From NCBI RefSeq assembly GCF_000092285.1, contig NC_014100.1, forward strand, positions 3,224,001 to 3,288,000: DNA of 64,000 nt, written 5' to 3'. Each line of letters opens with the position of its first letter. The first letter of the stretch is position 1. Shown piece by piece: positions 52,751 through 61,623 of the stretch. The stretch comes from Caulobacter segnis ATCC 21756. GTDB taxonomy: Bacteria; Pseudomonadota; Alphaproteobacteria; Caulobacterales; Caulobacteraceae. The notes beneath the pieces are model-generated. The model was not told the origin of the DNA, searched no databases, and saw nothing but the letters and a program-made list of their open reading frames with translations. Position numbers and translations under genes: made by a program.

Positions 52751-53860
52751 CTAGAACGTCACCACGGTCCGGATGCTCTCGCCCGCGTGCATCAGGTCGA
52801 AGGCCTTGTTGATCTCTTCCAGCGGCAGGACGTGAGTGATCATCGGGTCGATCTGGATCTTCCCGTCCATGTACCAGTCGACGATCTTGGGCGTGTCGGT
52901 GCGGCCGCGCGCGCCGCCGAAGGCCGTGCCTTTCCAGACGCGACCCGTGACCAGCTGGAACGGACGGGTGGAGATTTCCTTCCCCGCCTCGGCCACGCCG
53001 ATGATGATGCTCTCGCCCCAGCCCCGATGGCAGGCTTCCAGCGCCTGGCGCATCACGCCGGTGTTACCGGTGGCGTCGAAGGTATAGTCCGCGCCGCCGT
53101 CGGTCAGGGCGACGAGGTGCTGAACCAGATCGCCCTGCACGTCGTTCGGATTGACGAAGTGGGTCATGCCGAACTTGCGGCCCCATTCCTCGCGCGCCGG
53201 GTTCAGATCGACGCCGACGATCATGTTGGCGCCGACCATCTTCAGCCCTTGAAGGACGTTCAGGCCGATGCCGCCCAGGCCGAAGACGATGGCGTTGGCG
53301 CCCGGCTCGACCTTGGCGGTGTTGGTGACGGCGCCGACGCCCGTCGTCACGCCGCAGCCGCAGTAGCAGGCCGTCTTGAACGGCGCGTCGCGGCGGATCT
53401 TGGCCACCGCGATCTCGGGCAGGACCGTGTAGTTCGAGAAGGTCGAGCAGCCCATGTAGTGGTAGATCGGCTGGCCCTTGTACGAGAAGCGCGTGGCGCC
53501 GTCCGGCATCAGACCCTTGCCCTGGGTCGCGCGGATCGCCGTGCACAGGTTGGTCTTGCCCGAGAGGCAGCTTTTGCACTGGCGGCATTCGGGCGTGTAG
53601 AGCGGGATCACGTGGTCGCCGACCGACACCGAGGTGACGCCGGGGCCGACCTCGACCACCACGCCCGCGCCCTCGTGGCCCAGGATCGACGGGAAGATGC
53701 CTTCGCTGTCCAGGCCGTCCAGCGTGTAGGCGTCGGTGTGGCAGACGCCGGTGGCCTTGATCTCGATCATCACCTCGCCGGCCTTGGGCCCCTCGAGGTC
53801 GACCTCGACGATCTCCAGCGGCTTCTTGGCTTCGAAGGCGACGGCGGCGCGGGTTTTCAT
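52751..53860 (-). CDS. frmA: S-(hydroxymethyl)glutathione dehydrogenase / class III alcohol dehydrogenase
   Basis: A 369-residue zinc dehydrogenase. The catalytic zinc motif [14 protein letters not shown] and [15 protein letters not shown], the structural zinc cysteines ([15 protein letters not shown]) and the NAD fold [13 protein letters not shown] are all seen. It oxidises S-hydroxymethylglutathione, the adduct of formaldehyde and glutathione, to S-formylglutathione, and also has GSNO reductase activity. GGAGACC precedes the ATG. In this cluster it would remove formaldehyde released by oxidative demethylation; it is also a common housekeeping enzyme. Confidence 0.93.
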   Translation of the reverse strand: MKTRAAVAFEAKKPLEIVEVDLEGPKAGEVMIEIKATGVCHTDAYTLDGLDSEGIFPSILGHEGAGVVVEVGPGVTSVSVGDHVIPLYTPECRQCKSCLSGKTNLCTAIRATQGKGLMPDGATRFSYKGQPIYHYMGCSTFSNYTVLPEIAVAKIRRDAPFKTACYCGCGVTTGVGAVTNTAKVEPGANAIVFGLGGIGLNVLQGLKMVGANMIVGVDLNPAREEWGRKFGMTHFVNPNDVQGDLVQHLVALTDGGADYTFDATGNTGVMRQALEACHRGWGESIIIGVAEAGKEISTRPFQLVTGRVWKGTAFGGARGRTDTPKIVDWYMDGKIQIDPMITHVLPLEEINKAFDLMHAGESIRTVVTF

Positions 53861-53916
53861 CGATAGGTCTCCAGTCAGGTATGCGATCCAGGTGCGCCGC
53901 GCCGACCGCGCCGCGC

Positions 53917-54765
53917 TTAGGCTAGCGCGGCTTCGTCCAGCTTCAGCGACCCCTCGACCTTATTGGCGAGCTTGCGGTCGTCATGAGCCCAGGGATGGAA
54001 GCCCGGCAGGTAATAGGCCAGGTACGGCAGGAAAACCTGGCGCAACATGCCAGGCTTGAGGAACAGGAAAAGCGCTAGCTTCCGCCAAGTCTTGGGCGTG
54101 TCGATGTTGTCCTGCCGCAGCAGCAGGTGAAGGTCGCGGGTGCGTTCCTTCCAGAAGTCGTTCGTCGCTTGCCACATCACCATCACGCGGAAGAACCAGC
54201 GCTTGAACGGCGATAGATCGCGCGTGACGTACATGAAGGTGTCGAACGCCACGCCCTTGTGCTCGATCTCCTCCACCGCATGCCATTGCCACAGGCGACG
54301 CACTTCGGCCGGCGCACCAGCCAAGTGGCGCTCGTCGGCAAGCAGGGCGTGGGCGAACATGGCGGTAAAGTGCTCAAGCGCCGCGGTGGCCGCCAGGTTC
54401 ACCTCGGGCTCCAGGTCGCGGCCGCGACGGGCGTCCTCGCGGTTCAGCGCCTCGATCTCCTTGGTTTCGTAGCCCGCGTCGTGGACCTGGCGATTGAAGG
54501 CGATGTGCTCGCGAGAGTGATAGGCCTCTTGCTGAGCGAAGTCGGCGACCTGGCTGCGCAGCGGCTCGGGCAGCTCGTTCAGATAGTACCGGACGCTCTG
54601 GACGAAGTAGCTCTCGCCCGCCGGAAAGCTGAGGGACAGAGCGTTATAGAAGGCCGTCGCCACAGGATCGCCGCTCATCCACCATCGCGGATGAGAGTGC
54701 CCCCGCCCGAAGGCGACGTTGCGCGGCGTGATGTGAAGGTCGGCCGGAGCGGTGTGTGCGGTCAT
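53917..54765 (-). CDS. PF10118-type metal-dependent hydrolase
   Basis: About 282 residues from ATG 54765 ([20 protein letters not shown]). The family pattern of scattered His and Glu is visible: [32 protein letters not shown] and [20 protein letters not shown], which fit a helical di-metal carboxylate site like that of ferritin-like oxygenases and hydrolases. The biological reaction is unknown. It is read leftward from a region with the AATATAG palindrome (54805-54824) about 40 bases from its start, so it belongs to that regulon. Confidence 0.8.
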   Translation of the reverse strand: MTAHTAPADLHITPRNVAFGRGHSHPRWWMSGDPVATAFYNALSLSFPAGESYFVQSVRYYLNELPEPLRSQVADFAQQEAYHSREHIAFNRQVHDAGYETKEIEALNREDARRGRDLEPEVNLAATAALEHFTAMFAHALLADERHLAGAPAEVRRLWQWHAVEEIEHKGVAFDTFMYVTRDLSPFKRWFFRVMVMWQATNDFWKERTRDLHLLLRQDNIDTPKTWRKLALFLFLKPGMLRQVFLPYLAYYLPGFHPWAHDDRKLANKVEGSLKLDEAALA

Positions 54766-54804
54766 CGGCATCTCCATCAAGTTCAACGCAACGTGTCACA
54801 CAAC

Positions 54805-54826
54805 AAATATAGCTTCAACTATAAAA
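54805..54826. promoter_or_regulatory. AATATAG palindrome, site 1 (degenerate right end)
   Basis: AAATATAG (54805-54812), CTTCAA, CTATAAAA (54819-54826). The left half matches exactly, the right half keeps CTATA. It is 40 bases upstream of the hydrolase start. Confidence 0.65.
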
Positions 54827-54970
54827 TGACGCCCACGTCATCTTTGGCGAACCGCTCGGAATGTCGCATTGGCGTGCGCCGATTTCCGCAGCCCATATCC
54901 TTCCCTTTACGCCGATTGCCTTTCAACGATCACCGGCAGATGTCCAATCGCATACGCATTGACTCACAAA

Positions 54971-54990
54971 AATATAGCTTTCACTATATT
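54971..54990. promoter_or_regulatory. AATATAG palindrome, site 2 (perfect)
   Basis: AATATAG-CTTTCA-CTATATT at 54971-54990; the seven-base arms are perfectly inverted. It is about 125 bases before the cupin start and 206 bases from the hydrolase start. Confidence 0.75.
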
Positions 54991-55114
54991 TAAGTCGCCG
55001 CATTCCGACACCTTATCGGCTCGGCGACCGACCGCCCGCTAACAACCGACCACCGGCCTTGGCGGACCTTGACCCAAAGCGTCCCGCCCTTCCGCCGCGT
55101 TCAAAGGAGTCTTC

Positions 55115-55462
55115 ATGACCGTAGTGCTTCACACGCCCGAGAGCGGCGTCGTCAAAACCGATATCTCTGATGGCTGGACGGTGATCGAAGGCGAGCCGAC
55201 CATGACGACGTGGTTCGAGTATCAGTCCCCGGACAAGTCGGTCGTCACGGGGACGTGGCGGTCCACGACAGGGGCTTATCGTGCCGAGGCCCGCTTCCAT
55301 GAATATGTCTATCTGGTCGAAGGGGTGATTGAACTGACCCCCGACGGCGGCGAGACGGTTACGGCGCGCGCCGGCGACGCCTTTACCGTCGAGGCCGATT
55401 TCAAGGGCGTGTGGCGGATCGTCGAGCCCGTCTACAAGCGCTTCTTGCTCAAGATGGGCTGA
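55115..55462 (+). CDS. small cupin-domain protein
   Basis: A 115-residue single cupin barrel (RFHEYVYLVEGVIELTPDGG, ETVTARAGDAFTVEADFKGV). Its metal residues are atypical: the first motif reads RFHEYVYLVEG with one His, and the second lacks a clear His, so it may bind a ligand or metal weakly. Such cupins are often found in sugar or amino-acid catabolic clusters. An AAGGAG site precedes the ATG. It is divergent from the hydrolase and carries palindrome site 2 upstream. Confidence 0.8.
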   Translation: MTVVLHTPESGVVKTDISDGWTVIEGEPTMTTWFEYQSPDKSVVTGTWRSTTGAYRAEARFHEYVYLVEGVIELTPDGGETVTARAGDAFTVEADFKGVWRIVEPVYKRFLLKMG

Positions 55463-55470
55463 GGACTTGG

Positions 55471-55492
55471 CCGGCCGCCGAGAGGCGGCCGG
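55471..55492. terminator. hairpin between convergent cupin and P450 genes
   Basis: CCGGCCGCC (55471-55479), GAGA, GGCGGCCGG (55484-55492) form a perfect nine-base stem with a tetraloop. It lies nine bases after the cupin stop and eight bases before the P450 stop, so it probably ends both. Confidence 0.65.
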
Positions 55493-55499
55493 GCCGCTC

Positions 55500-56777
55500 T
55501 TAGATACCGACCGAAACGCGCATGGGCGACTGGCTCAGCTGACGCATCGAACTGCGCGGCGTCCAGTCGTCCATGGCGGCCACGGCCTCGATCTGGACGC
55601 CCGGCGCGGTTACGCCCCTCAAGACGGCCTCCACGAGCGAGCGCGCGATGTTGCGGCCGGGGCAAATATGGGCCCCACCACCAAACGTCACATCGCCACG
55701 CTGCGGTCGGGACAGATCCATTCGGTGGGGCTCGGCGAACGCCTTGGGATCGCGGTTTCCGGCGATCCACAACATGACGAGCGGCGTATCGGCCGGCACC
55801 ATCAGGCCGTCATACTCGAAGTCCCGCAAGGCGTAGCGCTGGGTCAGCACGACGGGCGGGTTTAAGCGGATGGTCTCGAAAAAGACCGCCGGCACGAGAC
55901 TTTGGTCGGCCCGCACCTGGGCCAGAACCTCGGGATTGCAAGCCAGGCCGTAAACGGCGTTGACGACGGCGACGGCGGCGGTGTGGAAGCCGTCGATCAA
56001 ATTGGCCGCCAGCATCATGCCCAGGCTTTCTGGCCGTCCAGGCTCAACAATGGCCGAAAAGTCGGCGGCCATGTCCCGCAGGATCGGTTGATCGCCTTGA
56101 GCCAGGCCGCGCTCGACGGCGGCGCTCACCATAGCCAGATACTCGGCCGCCGCGGCGTCGGCGCTGAGGGTCTCCTCGGGGGTGCGCACGAGATAGAACA
56201 TCGGCGACAGCGCCGAGATCAGATGGCGAGCGCGGGTCTCTTCGTCGGCGGTCAGGCCCAACACCTGAGCCCAGAACCGGGCGGTGAGGCGTTCGGCCAC
56301 GTCCGTTCCGAAATCGACCCGCCCCCTGGCGCCGGCCTCTTGAAGCAGCGCCGTCACCGCGCCCTCGATCAGGGCGGCGAAACGCGGCAACTGCTTGGGC
56401 ATGAACTGGCGCATAAACAATTGCCGGGTGGGCCCATGCAGCGGCGGATTGGCGGTGAAGACCTGGTTGGAGACCAGCTTGGCGAGCGACGAGGCCGCCG
56501 AAATCTCGGGTTCGACGGGGGCGCCATCGGGGCCGACATTGAAGGCCGAGGACGACAGTACGTCCGCGGGCATGTTGCCGGCGGCCTCCGTGGCGGCGAT
56601 CCTTCGCAGCGGTTCGGCGCCGAACACCAGGAGCCGCGAGCCCGCGCCTTGCGCCAAGCCATCGGGATATCGCTCGAAAAGGCGCGCCAGACTACCCTCG
56701 AGGTCGGCGGCCCAGCCCGCCAGTTCCGCGGCCCCCAGGGATGGCAGGTCTTCAATCCGACGAGGCAGATGACTCAT
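55500..56777 (-). CDS. cytochrome P450
   Basis: A 425-residue bacterial P450. The heme-binding motif FGGGAHICPGRN holds C372, the K-helix ExxR is E301-R304, and the family's HxxxR-like contacts are present. The I-helix reads D262-G-F-H-T266: the acidic residue of the usual (A/G)Gx(D/E)T(T/S) motif is replaced by His, though the Thr is kept, so oxygen activation may differ. An AAGGA site precedes the ATG. It lies downstream of the SMP-30 gene, with which it probably shares a transcript from palindrome site 3. A ferredoxin reductase gene is at 51398. Confidence 0.9.
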   Translation of the reverse strand: MSHLPRRIEDLPSLGAAELAGWAADLEGSLARLFERYPDGLAQGAGSRLLVFGAEPLRRIAATEAAGNMPADVLSSSAFNVGPDGAPVEPEISAASSLAKLVSNQVFTANPPLHGPTRQLFMRQFMPKQLPRFAALIEGAVTALLQEAGARGRVDFGTDVAERLTARFWAQVLGLTADEETRARHLISALSPMFYLVRTPEETLSADAAAAEYLAMVSAAVERGLAQGDQPILRDMAADFSAIVEPGRPESLGMMLAANLIDGFHTAAVAVVNAVYGLACNPEVLAQVRADQSLVPAVFFETIRLNPPVVLTQRYALRDFEYDGLMVPADTPLVMLWIAGNRDPKAFAEPHRMDLSRPQRGDVTFGGGAHICPGRNIARSLVEAVLRGVTAPGVQIEAVAAMDDWTPRSSMRQLSQSPMRVSVGI

Positions 56778-56853
56778 GGCGTGTCCTTAGTTTCTCAAGA
56801 GGAAGCCGATTGGGTTTGGCGCCTCGACAGCCGAAAGCCGAGGCCGCGGCCGG

Positions 56854-57714
56854 CTACGGGCAGCCCGCGCCGGGCGCATCCACGCGCGCCGAAAGAAGCC
56901 GCGCCGTCGGGCTGGCCCGACACGTCGCCGGGTCGGTGGTGTCGGCCGTGCAGACGAAGAGCGTGCGCCGGTCTTCTCCGCCCAGCACGCAGGCCACGGC
57001 TTGCTGTTCGGTGGCGATGCGGTCCAGCTCGCGACCGCCCTCGGCGATGCGCACGACCGCATTGGCCGACAGTCCCGCCACCCAGACCGCGCCCTCGGCG
57101 TCGAGGCAGATGCCATCGGGGGTGACGTCGGACGGCAGGCTGGCCCACAGGCGCCGATCGGTGAGTGTCCCGTCGCCGTTGCGCGTGAACGCCGTCAGTT
57201 GGCGCGAGGCGCTTTCGGCCACGATCAGGGTCGCGCCGTCGGGCGTGATCACCATGCCATTGGGAAAGAACAGTTCCTCGCCAACGGCCTCGGCGGCGCC
57301 ATCAGGCGAAATCCGCGCCAACTTGGCCAGCTTGACGCTGGCCGGATCAATCGGCGGATCGAGGGAAAAGCCGAAGTTGCCGACATAGGCCTCGCCGTTC
57401 GGCGCCACGACCATGTCGTTGGCGTGCCAGGTGGCGATGGCCGACAGATCGGCGTGCTCGACGAAGCCGCCATCGGCTTGCTGCCTCAGGACGCGTCGGT
57501 CGTGCATCGACACCACGAGCATTCGGCCGTTCGGCAACCAGCCGATTCCGCCGACGGGTGCGTCGAACTGCGCGATGATCTCGAGTCTGCCGTCGCCCCC
57601 CAACGCCACGATCCGATGAGCGTGCATGTCGGCCAGATAGAGACGACCGTCATGCCAGCGCGGCGCCTCGCCGAACGCCAGGTCGGAAATCAGGGTCTGA
57701 AAACGCTTGCCCAT
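56854..57714 (-). CDS. SMP-30/gluconolactonase family lactonase
   Basis: A 286-residue beta-propeller from ATG 57714 with GAGGG upstream. The metal ligands appear as a Glu near residue 16 (FGEAPRWHDGRLYLADMHAH), Asn in WHANDMVVAPNGEAYVGNFG and Asp in TPDGICLDAEGAVWVAG. SMP-30 enzymes hydrolyse sugar or aldonolactones with divalent metal. In the same cluster as an aldonolactone-oxidase-like flavoprotein, the lactone link is coherent, suggesting sugar to lactone to acid conversion. Palindrome site 3 lies 38 bases upstream. Confidence 0.87.
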   Translation of the reverse strand: MGKRFQTLISDLAFGEAPRWHDGRLYLADMHAHRIVALGGDGRLEIIAQFDAPVGGIGWLPNGRMLVVSMHDRRVLRQQADGGFVEHADLSAIATWHANDMVVAPNGEAYVGNFGFSLDPPIDPASVKLAKLARISPDGAAEAVGEELFFPNGMVITPDGATLIVAESASRQLTAFTRNGDGTLTDRRLWASLPSDVTPDGICLDAEGAVWVAGLSANAVVRIAEGGRELDRIATEQQAVACVLGGEDRRTLFVCTADTTDPATCRASPTARLLSARVDAPGAGCP

Positions 57715-57751
57715 GGGTCCCTCGTCATCGCCGCCAATCGGCATGCCTTGC

Positions 57752-57771
57752 AATATAGCTATGACTATATC
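57752..57771. promoter_or_regulatory. AATATAG palindrome, site 3 (near perfect)
   Basis: AATATAG-CTATGA-CTATATC at 57752-57771, one mismatch in the last base of the arm. It is 38 bases upstream of the SMP-30 start, in the divergent region facing the PLP-enzyme gene. Confidence 0.72.
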
Positions 57772-57885
57772 TTTTCCGTCAATTCCCTCGCGCGCTTGAC
57801 CCGCCGGTTTTACGAGGCTGACGCCTGAGCGAAGTGCCTCAGGTCCAAAGGAGAGTCAGAACCATCTTGATCCGCCCCCACAATG

Positions 57886-57905
57886 AATATAGCAAAAGCT
57901 ACAAC
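57886..57905. promoter_or_regulatory. AATATAG palindrome, site 4 (degenerate)
   Basis: AATATAG-CAAAAG-CTACAAC at 57886-57905. The left half is exact, the right half is partial (CTAxAxx). It ends 14 bases before the ATG of the PLP enzyme, so a bound protein would also block translation initiation or a very close promoter. Confidence 0.5.
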
Positions 57906-57919
57906 ATTGAGGAGGCGAG

Positions 57920-59221
57920 ATGACCAGCCGCTCAGAGAGGCCAGCGCAGCGCGGTCTCGACGCGATCGAGAAGGGCGTTCCAGCGCTTGCCCAGCCGCTC
58001 CCCCTGGATCAGGTGGCGCACCAGGGATGGAACCTCCTGCGGGAGGATCTGCCTATGCCCGCGGCCATCATCAAGGCTTCGGCCCTGCGCAACAACAGCG
58101 ACTGGATGCGACGCTTTCTCGCCGCCACCGGGGCCAAGCTGGCGCCGCACGGCAAGACCACCATGGCGCCGGCGCTGTTCGACATGCAGATGGACGATGG
58201 CGCCTGGGGCATCACGGTGGCCACGCCGCATCAGATCCAGGTCGCCCATCGCTTCGGCTTCAAGCGCCTCTTTCTGGCCAATCAGTTGGTTGGACGGACC
58301 GCGATCAGCCTGGTGATCGATCTGCTGAAGTCCGATCCCGAGCTGGACTTCTACTGTCTCGTGGATTCCGAGGCCAACGCCGAGCAATTGGCGAGCGCCG
58401 TGGCCGAACGGGGGCTTGAACGCCCTCTGAAGGTGCTCGTCGAAATGGGCTATTTGGGCGGACGCACCGGCTGTCGCACGCTGGAGCAAGGTCTTGCGCT
58501 GGCCCGGTTCGTCGCCGCCCGGCCTCAGGCCCTGGCCCTGGCGGGCGTCGAAGGCTTCGAGGGGATCATTCGCGAACACACCGAGGAAGAGACCATCGCC
58601 AAGGTCGAGACCTTCCTCGACAGCCTGGTGGCCCTATCCGAGGCCTGCGCGACAGAAAGGCTCTACGCGCCCGGCCCGACCATCTTCAGCGCCGGCGGCT
58701 CGACCTTCTACGATCTGGTCGCCGCCAAGCTCAGCCAGATTGAAGCGCCTGGCGAGCGCATCATCCTGATCCGCGCCGGATGCTACCTCACACACGACTC
58801 GCTGATGTACACCGAGCTTTTCCGGCGCATGACCGTGCGGTCGCCCGAGGTCGAGGCCTTCGGGGCCTATTCGGCGGCGCTTGAAGTCTGGTCCTATGTC
58901 CAGTCGCGGCCGGAACCGGGCCGGGTGATCCTGGCCTTTGGCAAGCGCGATGTCTCCTACGACCACCTGCCAAGGCCTCTGGCCTGGTATCGGCCAGGCG
59001 ACCCGACCGCAACGCCGCAAGCCATTTCGGACGGTCACGCCGTGGTCAATCTGAGCGACCAGCACGCCTTTCTCGACGTCCCCGAAGACTCGCCCCTGCA
59101 GGTGGGCGATCTCGTCGGCGTCGGCATTTCCCACCCCTGCCTGACCTTCGACAAGTGGCAGGTCCTGCATCTGGTGGACGACGCCTACACCGTGACCGGC
59201 TCGATCCGGACCTACTTCTAG
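57920..59221 (+). CDS. D-threonine aldolase-like PLP enzyme (alanine racemase fold, fold III)
   Basis: A 433-residue fold-III PLP enzyme: the lysine is in KLAPHGKTTMAPALFDM, followed by a barrel and a C-terminal beta domain with metal-binding His/Cys in VGISHPCLTFDKWQVLHLVD. This is the D-serine-dehydratase/D-threonine-aldolase group, which acts on D-hydroxy amino acids with a divalent metal. Alternatives are D-threo-3-hydroxyaspartate dehydratase and an amino-acid deaminase. It sits with HpcH/HpaI aldolase, lactone oxidase and lactonase genes, an unusual mix with amino-acid chemistry. Confidence 0.83.
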   Translation: MTSRSERPAQRGLDAIEKGVPALAQPLPLDQVAHQGWNLLREDLPMPAAIIKASALRNNSDWMRRFLAATGAKLAPHGKTTMAPALFDMQMDDGAWGITVATPHQIQVAHRFGFKRLFLANQLVGRTAISLVIDLLKSDPELDFYCLVDSEANAEQLASAVAERGLERPLKVLVEMGYLGGRTGCRTLEQGLALARFVAARPQALALAGVEGFEGIIREHTEEETIAKVETFLDSLVALSEACATERLYAPGPTIFSAGGSTFYDLVAAKLSQIEAPGERIILIRAGCYLTHDSLMYTELFRRMTVRSPEVEAFGAYSAALEVWSYVQSRPEPGRVILAFGKRDVSYDHLPRPLAWYRPGDPTATPQAISDGHAVVNLSDQHAFLDVPEDSPLQVGDLVGVGISHPCLTFDKWQVLHLVDDAYTVTGSIRTYF

Positions 59222-59259
59222 GCCGCCTTGGCCCACGCAAAAACACCTTGGGAGGTTTC

Positions 59260-60042
59260 ATGACCAATCCGCTCCGCAAGCGGCTTCAGGCAGGCAAGAC
59301 CTGCGTCAACGGCTGGTCGCTTTTGCCGTCGAGTTTCGCCGTCGAGTTCATGGCCAAGGTCGGGTGGGACAGTATCACCGTCGACATCCAGCACGGACTC
59401 CACGACTACCGTTCGGCCGCGGAGTGCTTTCAGGCGATGACCAGCTATCCGGTCACGCCCCTGGTGCGCGTGCCCTGGAACGAGCCTGGCATTATCGGCA
59501 AGGTGCTCGATGCGGGGGCCTGGGGGATCATCTGCCCGATGATCAACACCGCCGAGGACGCCAAGGCCCTGGTGCGCGCCAGCCTCTATCCGCCGGCGGG
59601 CGAGCGCTCCAATGGCCCGATCCGCGCCGGGGGCTACGGCGTACCCGGCGCTTATCAGGGTTTCGCCAATGACGAGGTGCTTATCCTCCCGCAGATCGAG
59701 ACGGCCCAGGCCGTGGAAAATCTCGAAGCCATCCTCGACGTGCCCGGCGTCAGCGGGGTCTATGTCGGCCCGAGCGACCTGGGCTTCTCGATGGGCCTGC
59801 CGCCGATCCTCGACCGTGAAGAGCCGGAGATCCTGGCGATCTACGAACGTGTGCTGGCCGCCGCCGCCGCGCGCGGCAAGTTCACCGGCATCCAGAACCT
59901 GACGCCAGCCTATGCGGCGCGCATGGCCCAGATGGGCTTTGGGATCGTCACCGTCAGCAGCGACGTCGAACTGCTGGCCTTCAGCGCCTACACCGCCGTC
60001 AACACCACCCGCGCCGCCGCCGGCGAGCGCGCCGCGCCGTAA
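59260..60042 (+). CDS. HpcH/HpaI family class II aldolase
   Basis: A 260-residue aldolase from ATG 59260 behind GGGAGG. The catalytic Arg is in TPLVRVPWNEPG, the metal Glu in LILPQIETAQAVENLEAIL and the Asp in GVYVGPSDLGFSMG. The family cleaves 2-keto-3-deoxy or hydroxy acids to pyruvate and an aldehyde, or oxaloacetate-like substrates. It follows the PLP enzyme by 38 bases in one direction and precedes the lactone-oxidase-like gene, so they form one operon. Substrates could be 2-keto-3-deoxy sugar acids. Confidence 0.9.
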   Translation: MTNPLRKRLQAGKTCVNGWSLLPSSFAVEFMAKVGWDSITVDIQHGLHDYRSAAECFQAMTSYPVTPLVRVPWNEPGIIGKVLDAGAWGIICPMINTAEDAKALVRASLYPPAGERSNGPIRAGGYGVPGAYQGFANDEVLILPQIETAQAVENLEAILDVPGVSGVYVGPSDLGFSMGLPPILDREEPEILAIYERVLAAAAARGKFTGIQNLTPAYAARMAQMGFGIVTVSSDVELLAFSAYTAVNTTRAAAGERAAP

Positions 60043-60092
60043 CACCGGGAACCGGCGCGGGCGCCCCGCCAACGTGAAGTCAGGAGAATCCC

Positions 60093-61367
60093 ATGGGTCC
60101 GTTGAAGAACTGGTCTGGCGGCCTCACGTGCGCGCCGGAAACCTTCGCCCAGCCAGAGACGCTGGAAGCGCTCTGCGATCTGGTCCGCGCCGCGCCAAAG
60201 GCGCGGATGACGGGCTCACGGCACTCGTTCACCCCGCTCTGGCTGACTGACCATGTCCTGATAAACTTGGATCGGCTGCCTGGAACGCTCGAGGTGGCCG
60301 AGGATCGACAGACCGTGTGGGCCCCGGCCGGCGCGACGCTGAAGGACCTGACCGCCGCGCTTTGGGCGCAGGGACTGTCGCTGCTCAATCAGGGCGACAT
60401 CAACGCCCAGACCCTAGCCGGCGCCTGCGCGACCGGCACCCACGGCACGGGCGAAACGCTCGGCAACCTGGCCAGCCATACCCAAGGCTTCAGGGTGGTT
60501 CTGGCGGACGGCGAACTCGTCGAATGCGACGCCACTCAGAGGCCTGAGCTTTTCCAGGCCCTGCGCCTGTCGCTGGGCCTGCTGGGCGTCGTCGTCGCGA
60601 TCAAGCTCAAGGTCGCCCCGGCCTATCATCTGGAGGAGCGGATCTTCAAGCTGCCGCTCGACGCCGCGCTCGAGCGTTTCGACGAGCTGGCGGCGGCTCA
60701 TCGTCACTTCGAGTTCTTCGCCTTTCCCTATGCCGACGAGGTTCTGGTCAAGACTCTTGACCCCATGGCCCCGGACGGCCAATTCGAGCCGCCCGAGGAG
60801 GACGAAGAGGCGCTCTTCGCCGGCTTTTGCGAGATGTCAGCGGCCGCGCCGCCGATGATCCCAGATCTTCAGCGACTGCTGATGCGCTTCGCGCCATCCG
60901 ACCCTACGCCCCGACAAGGTCCCGCCTTCCAGATCTTCCCCAGCACGCGCGTGGTGCGCAACGAGGAGATGGAATATGAGGTCCCCAGAGCCGAAGGCGT
61001 CGCCGCCGTCAGGGACGTGATCGCGGCCGTCAGGGGCGACGCCCTCCCCGTCTGCATCCCGCTGATGGTGCGCACCGTCGCGGCGGACGACATCTGGATC
61101 AGCCCGCAAGGCCAAGGCCCCTGCACGGCGATCTCGTTCCACCAGTATCCGAAACTCCCCTGGCGAGCGTTCTTCCCCGCCATCGAGGCCCGCCTGCGCG
61201 CGCACGGCGGTCGGCCCCATTGGGCCAAGCACCACACCTTGGGCGCGGCGGACGTGCGCGAGCTCTATCCCCGACTGGACAACTTCCTGGCCGCGCGCGA
61301 GGCCGCCGACCCGCATGGGAAATTCCTCAATGGCCATCTGGGGTCGCTCTTCGCGGCGCTCTCTTAG
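60093..61367 (+). CDS. aldonolactone oxidase-like FAD flavoprotein
   Basis: A 424-residue VAO-family protein. The FAD domain contains RMTGSRHSFTPLWLTDH and the pyrophosphate-binding GDINAQTLAGACATGTHGTG; the C-terminus has HWAKHHTLGAADVRELYP, the place of the HWGK substrate motif of D-arabinono-1,4-lactone oxidases (here HWAK). A cysteine or His covalent link is not evident. Enzymes of the group oxidise sugars or sugar lactones at C1/C2 with oxygen. Its position between the aldolase and the SDR fits sugar-lactone oxidation. Confidence 0.86.
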   Translation: MGPLKNWSGGLTCAPETFAQPETLEALCDLVRAAPKARMTGSRHSFTPLWLTDHVLINLDRLPGTLEVAEDRQTVWAPAGATLKDLTAALWAQGLSLLNQGDINAQTLAGACATGTHGTGETLGNLASHTQGFRVVLADGELVECDATQRPELFQALRLSLGLLGVVVAIKLKVAPAYHLEERIFKLPLDAALERFDELAAAHRHFEFFAFPYADEVLVKTLDPMAPDGQFEPPEEDEEALFAGFCEMSAAAPPMIPDLQRLLMRFAPSDPTPRQGPAFQIFPSTRVVRNEEMEYEVPRAEGVAAVRDVIAAVRGDALPVCIPLMVRTVAADDIWISPQGQGPCTAISFHQYPKLPWRAFFPAIEARLRAHGGRPHWAKHHTLGAADVRELYPRLDNFLAAREAADPHGKFLNGHLGSLFAALS

Positions 61368-61418
61368 GGAGGCGCTGCCCCCCCCGCCGCGGCCGAAGCG
61401 TCGTCAGCGGGGCGAGCG

Positions 61419-61438
61419 ATTTTAGCTTTTGCTATGAT
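61419..61438. promoter_or_regulatory. AATATAG palindrome, site 6 (degenerate)
   Basis: ATTTTAG-CTTTTG-CTATGAT at 61419-61438. Both arms keep the inner TAG/CTA bases only. It lies about 98 bases upstream of the perfect site 5, suggesting a pair of operators. Confidence 0.4.
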
Positions 61439-61516
61439 CGGAGATCACCTCGCCCAGCTACGGCTATTTGCGGGCTTCAGAACCTTAGGTCTCCGCACCT
61501 CGATTGACAGCTCCGC

Positions 61517-61536
61517 AATATAGCTTTTACTATATT
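61517..61536. promoter_or_regulatory. AATATAG palindrome, site 5 (perfect)
   Basis: AATATAG-CTTTTA-CTATATT at 61517-61536, perfect seven-base arms, 88 bases before the SDR start. With site 2 it defines the consensus. Confidence 0.75.
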
Positions 61537-61623
61537 TTGTAAGAGTGATGCGCTGAGCGGCGCAGCCCGCAGCAATTTTCCCATAGCCCGCCGGCCGCGG
61601 CGCGCCAGACGAGCGATCAAGAC

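Larger units (their letters stand above)
54766..55114. other. divergent control region between hydrolase and cupin
   Basis: 349 bases, much less GC-rich than the surroundings. It carries two copies of the AATATAG-N6-CTATATT palindrome, described separately, one close to each divergent gene. No other feature is evident. Confidence 0.6.
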
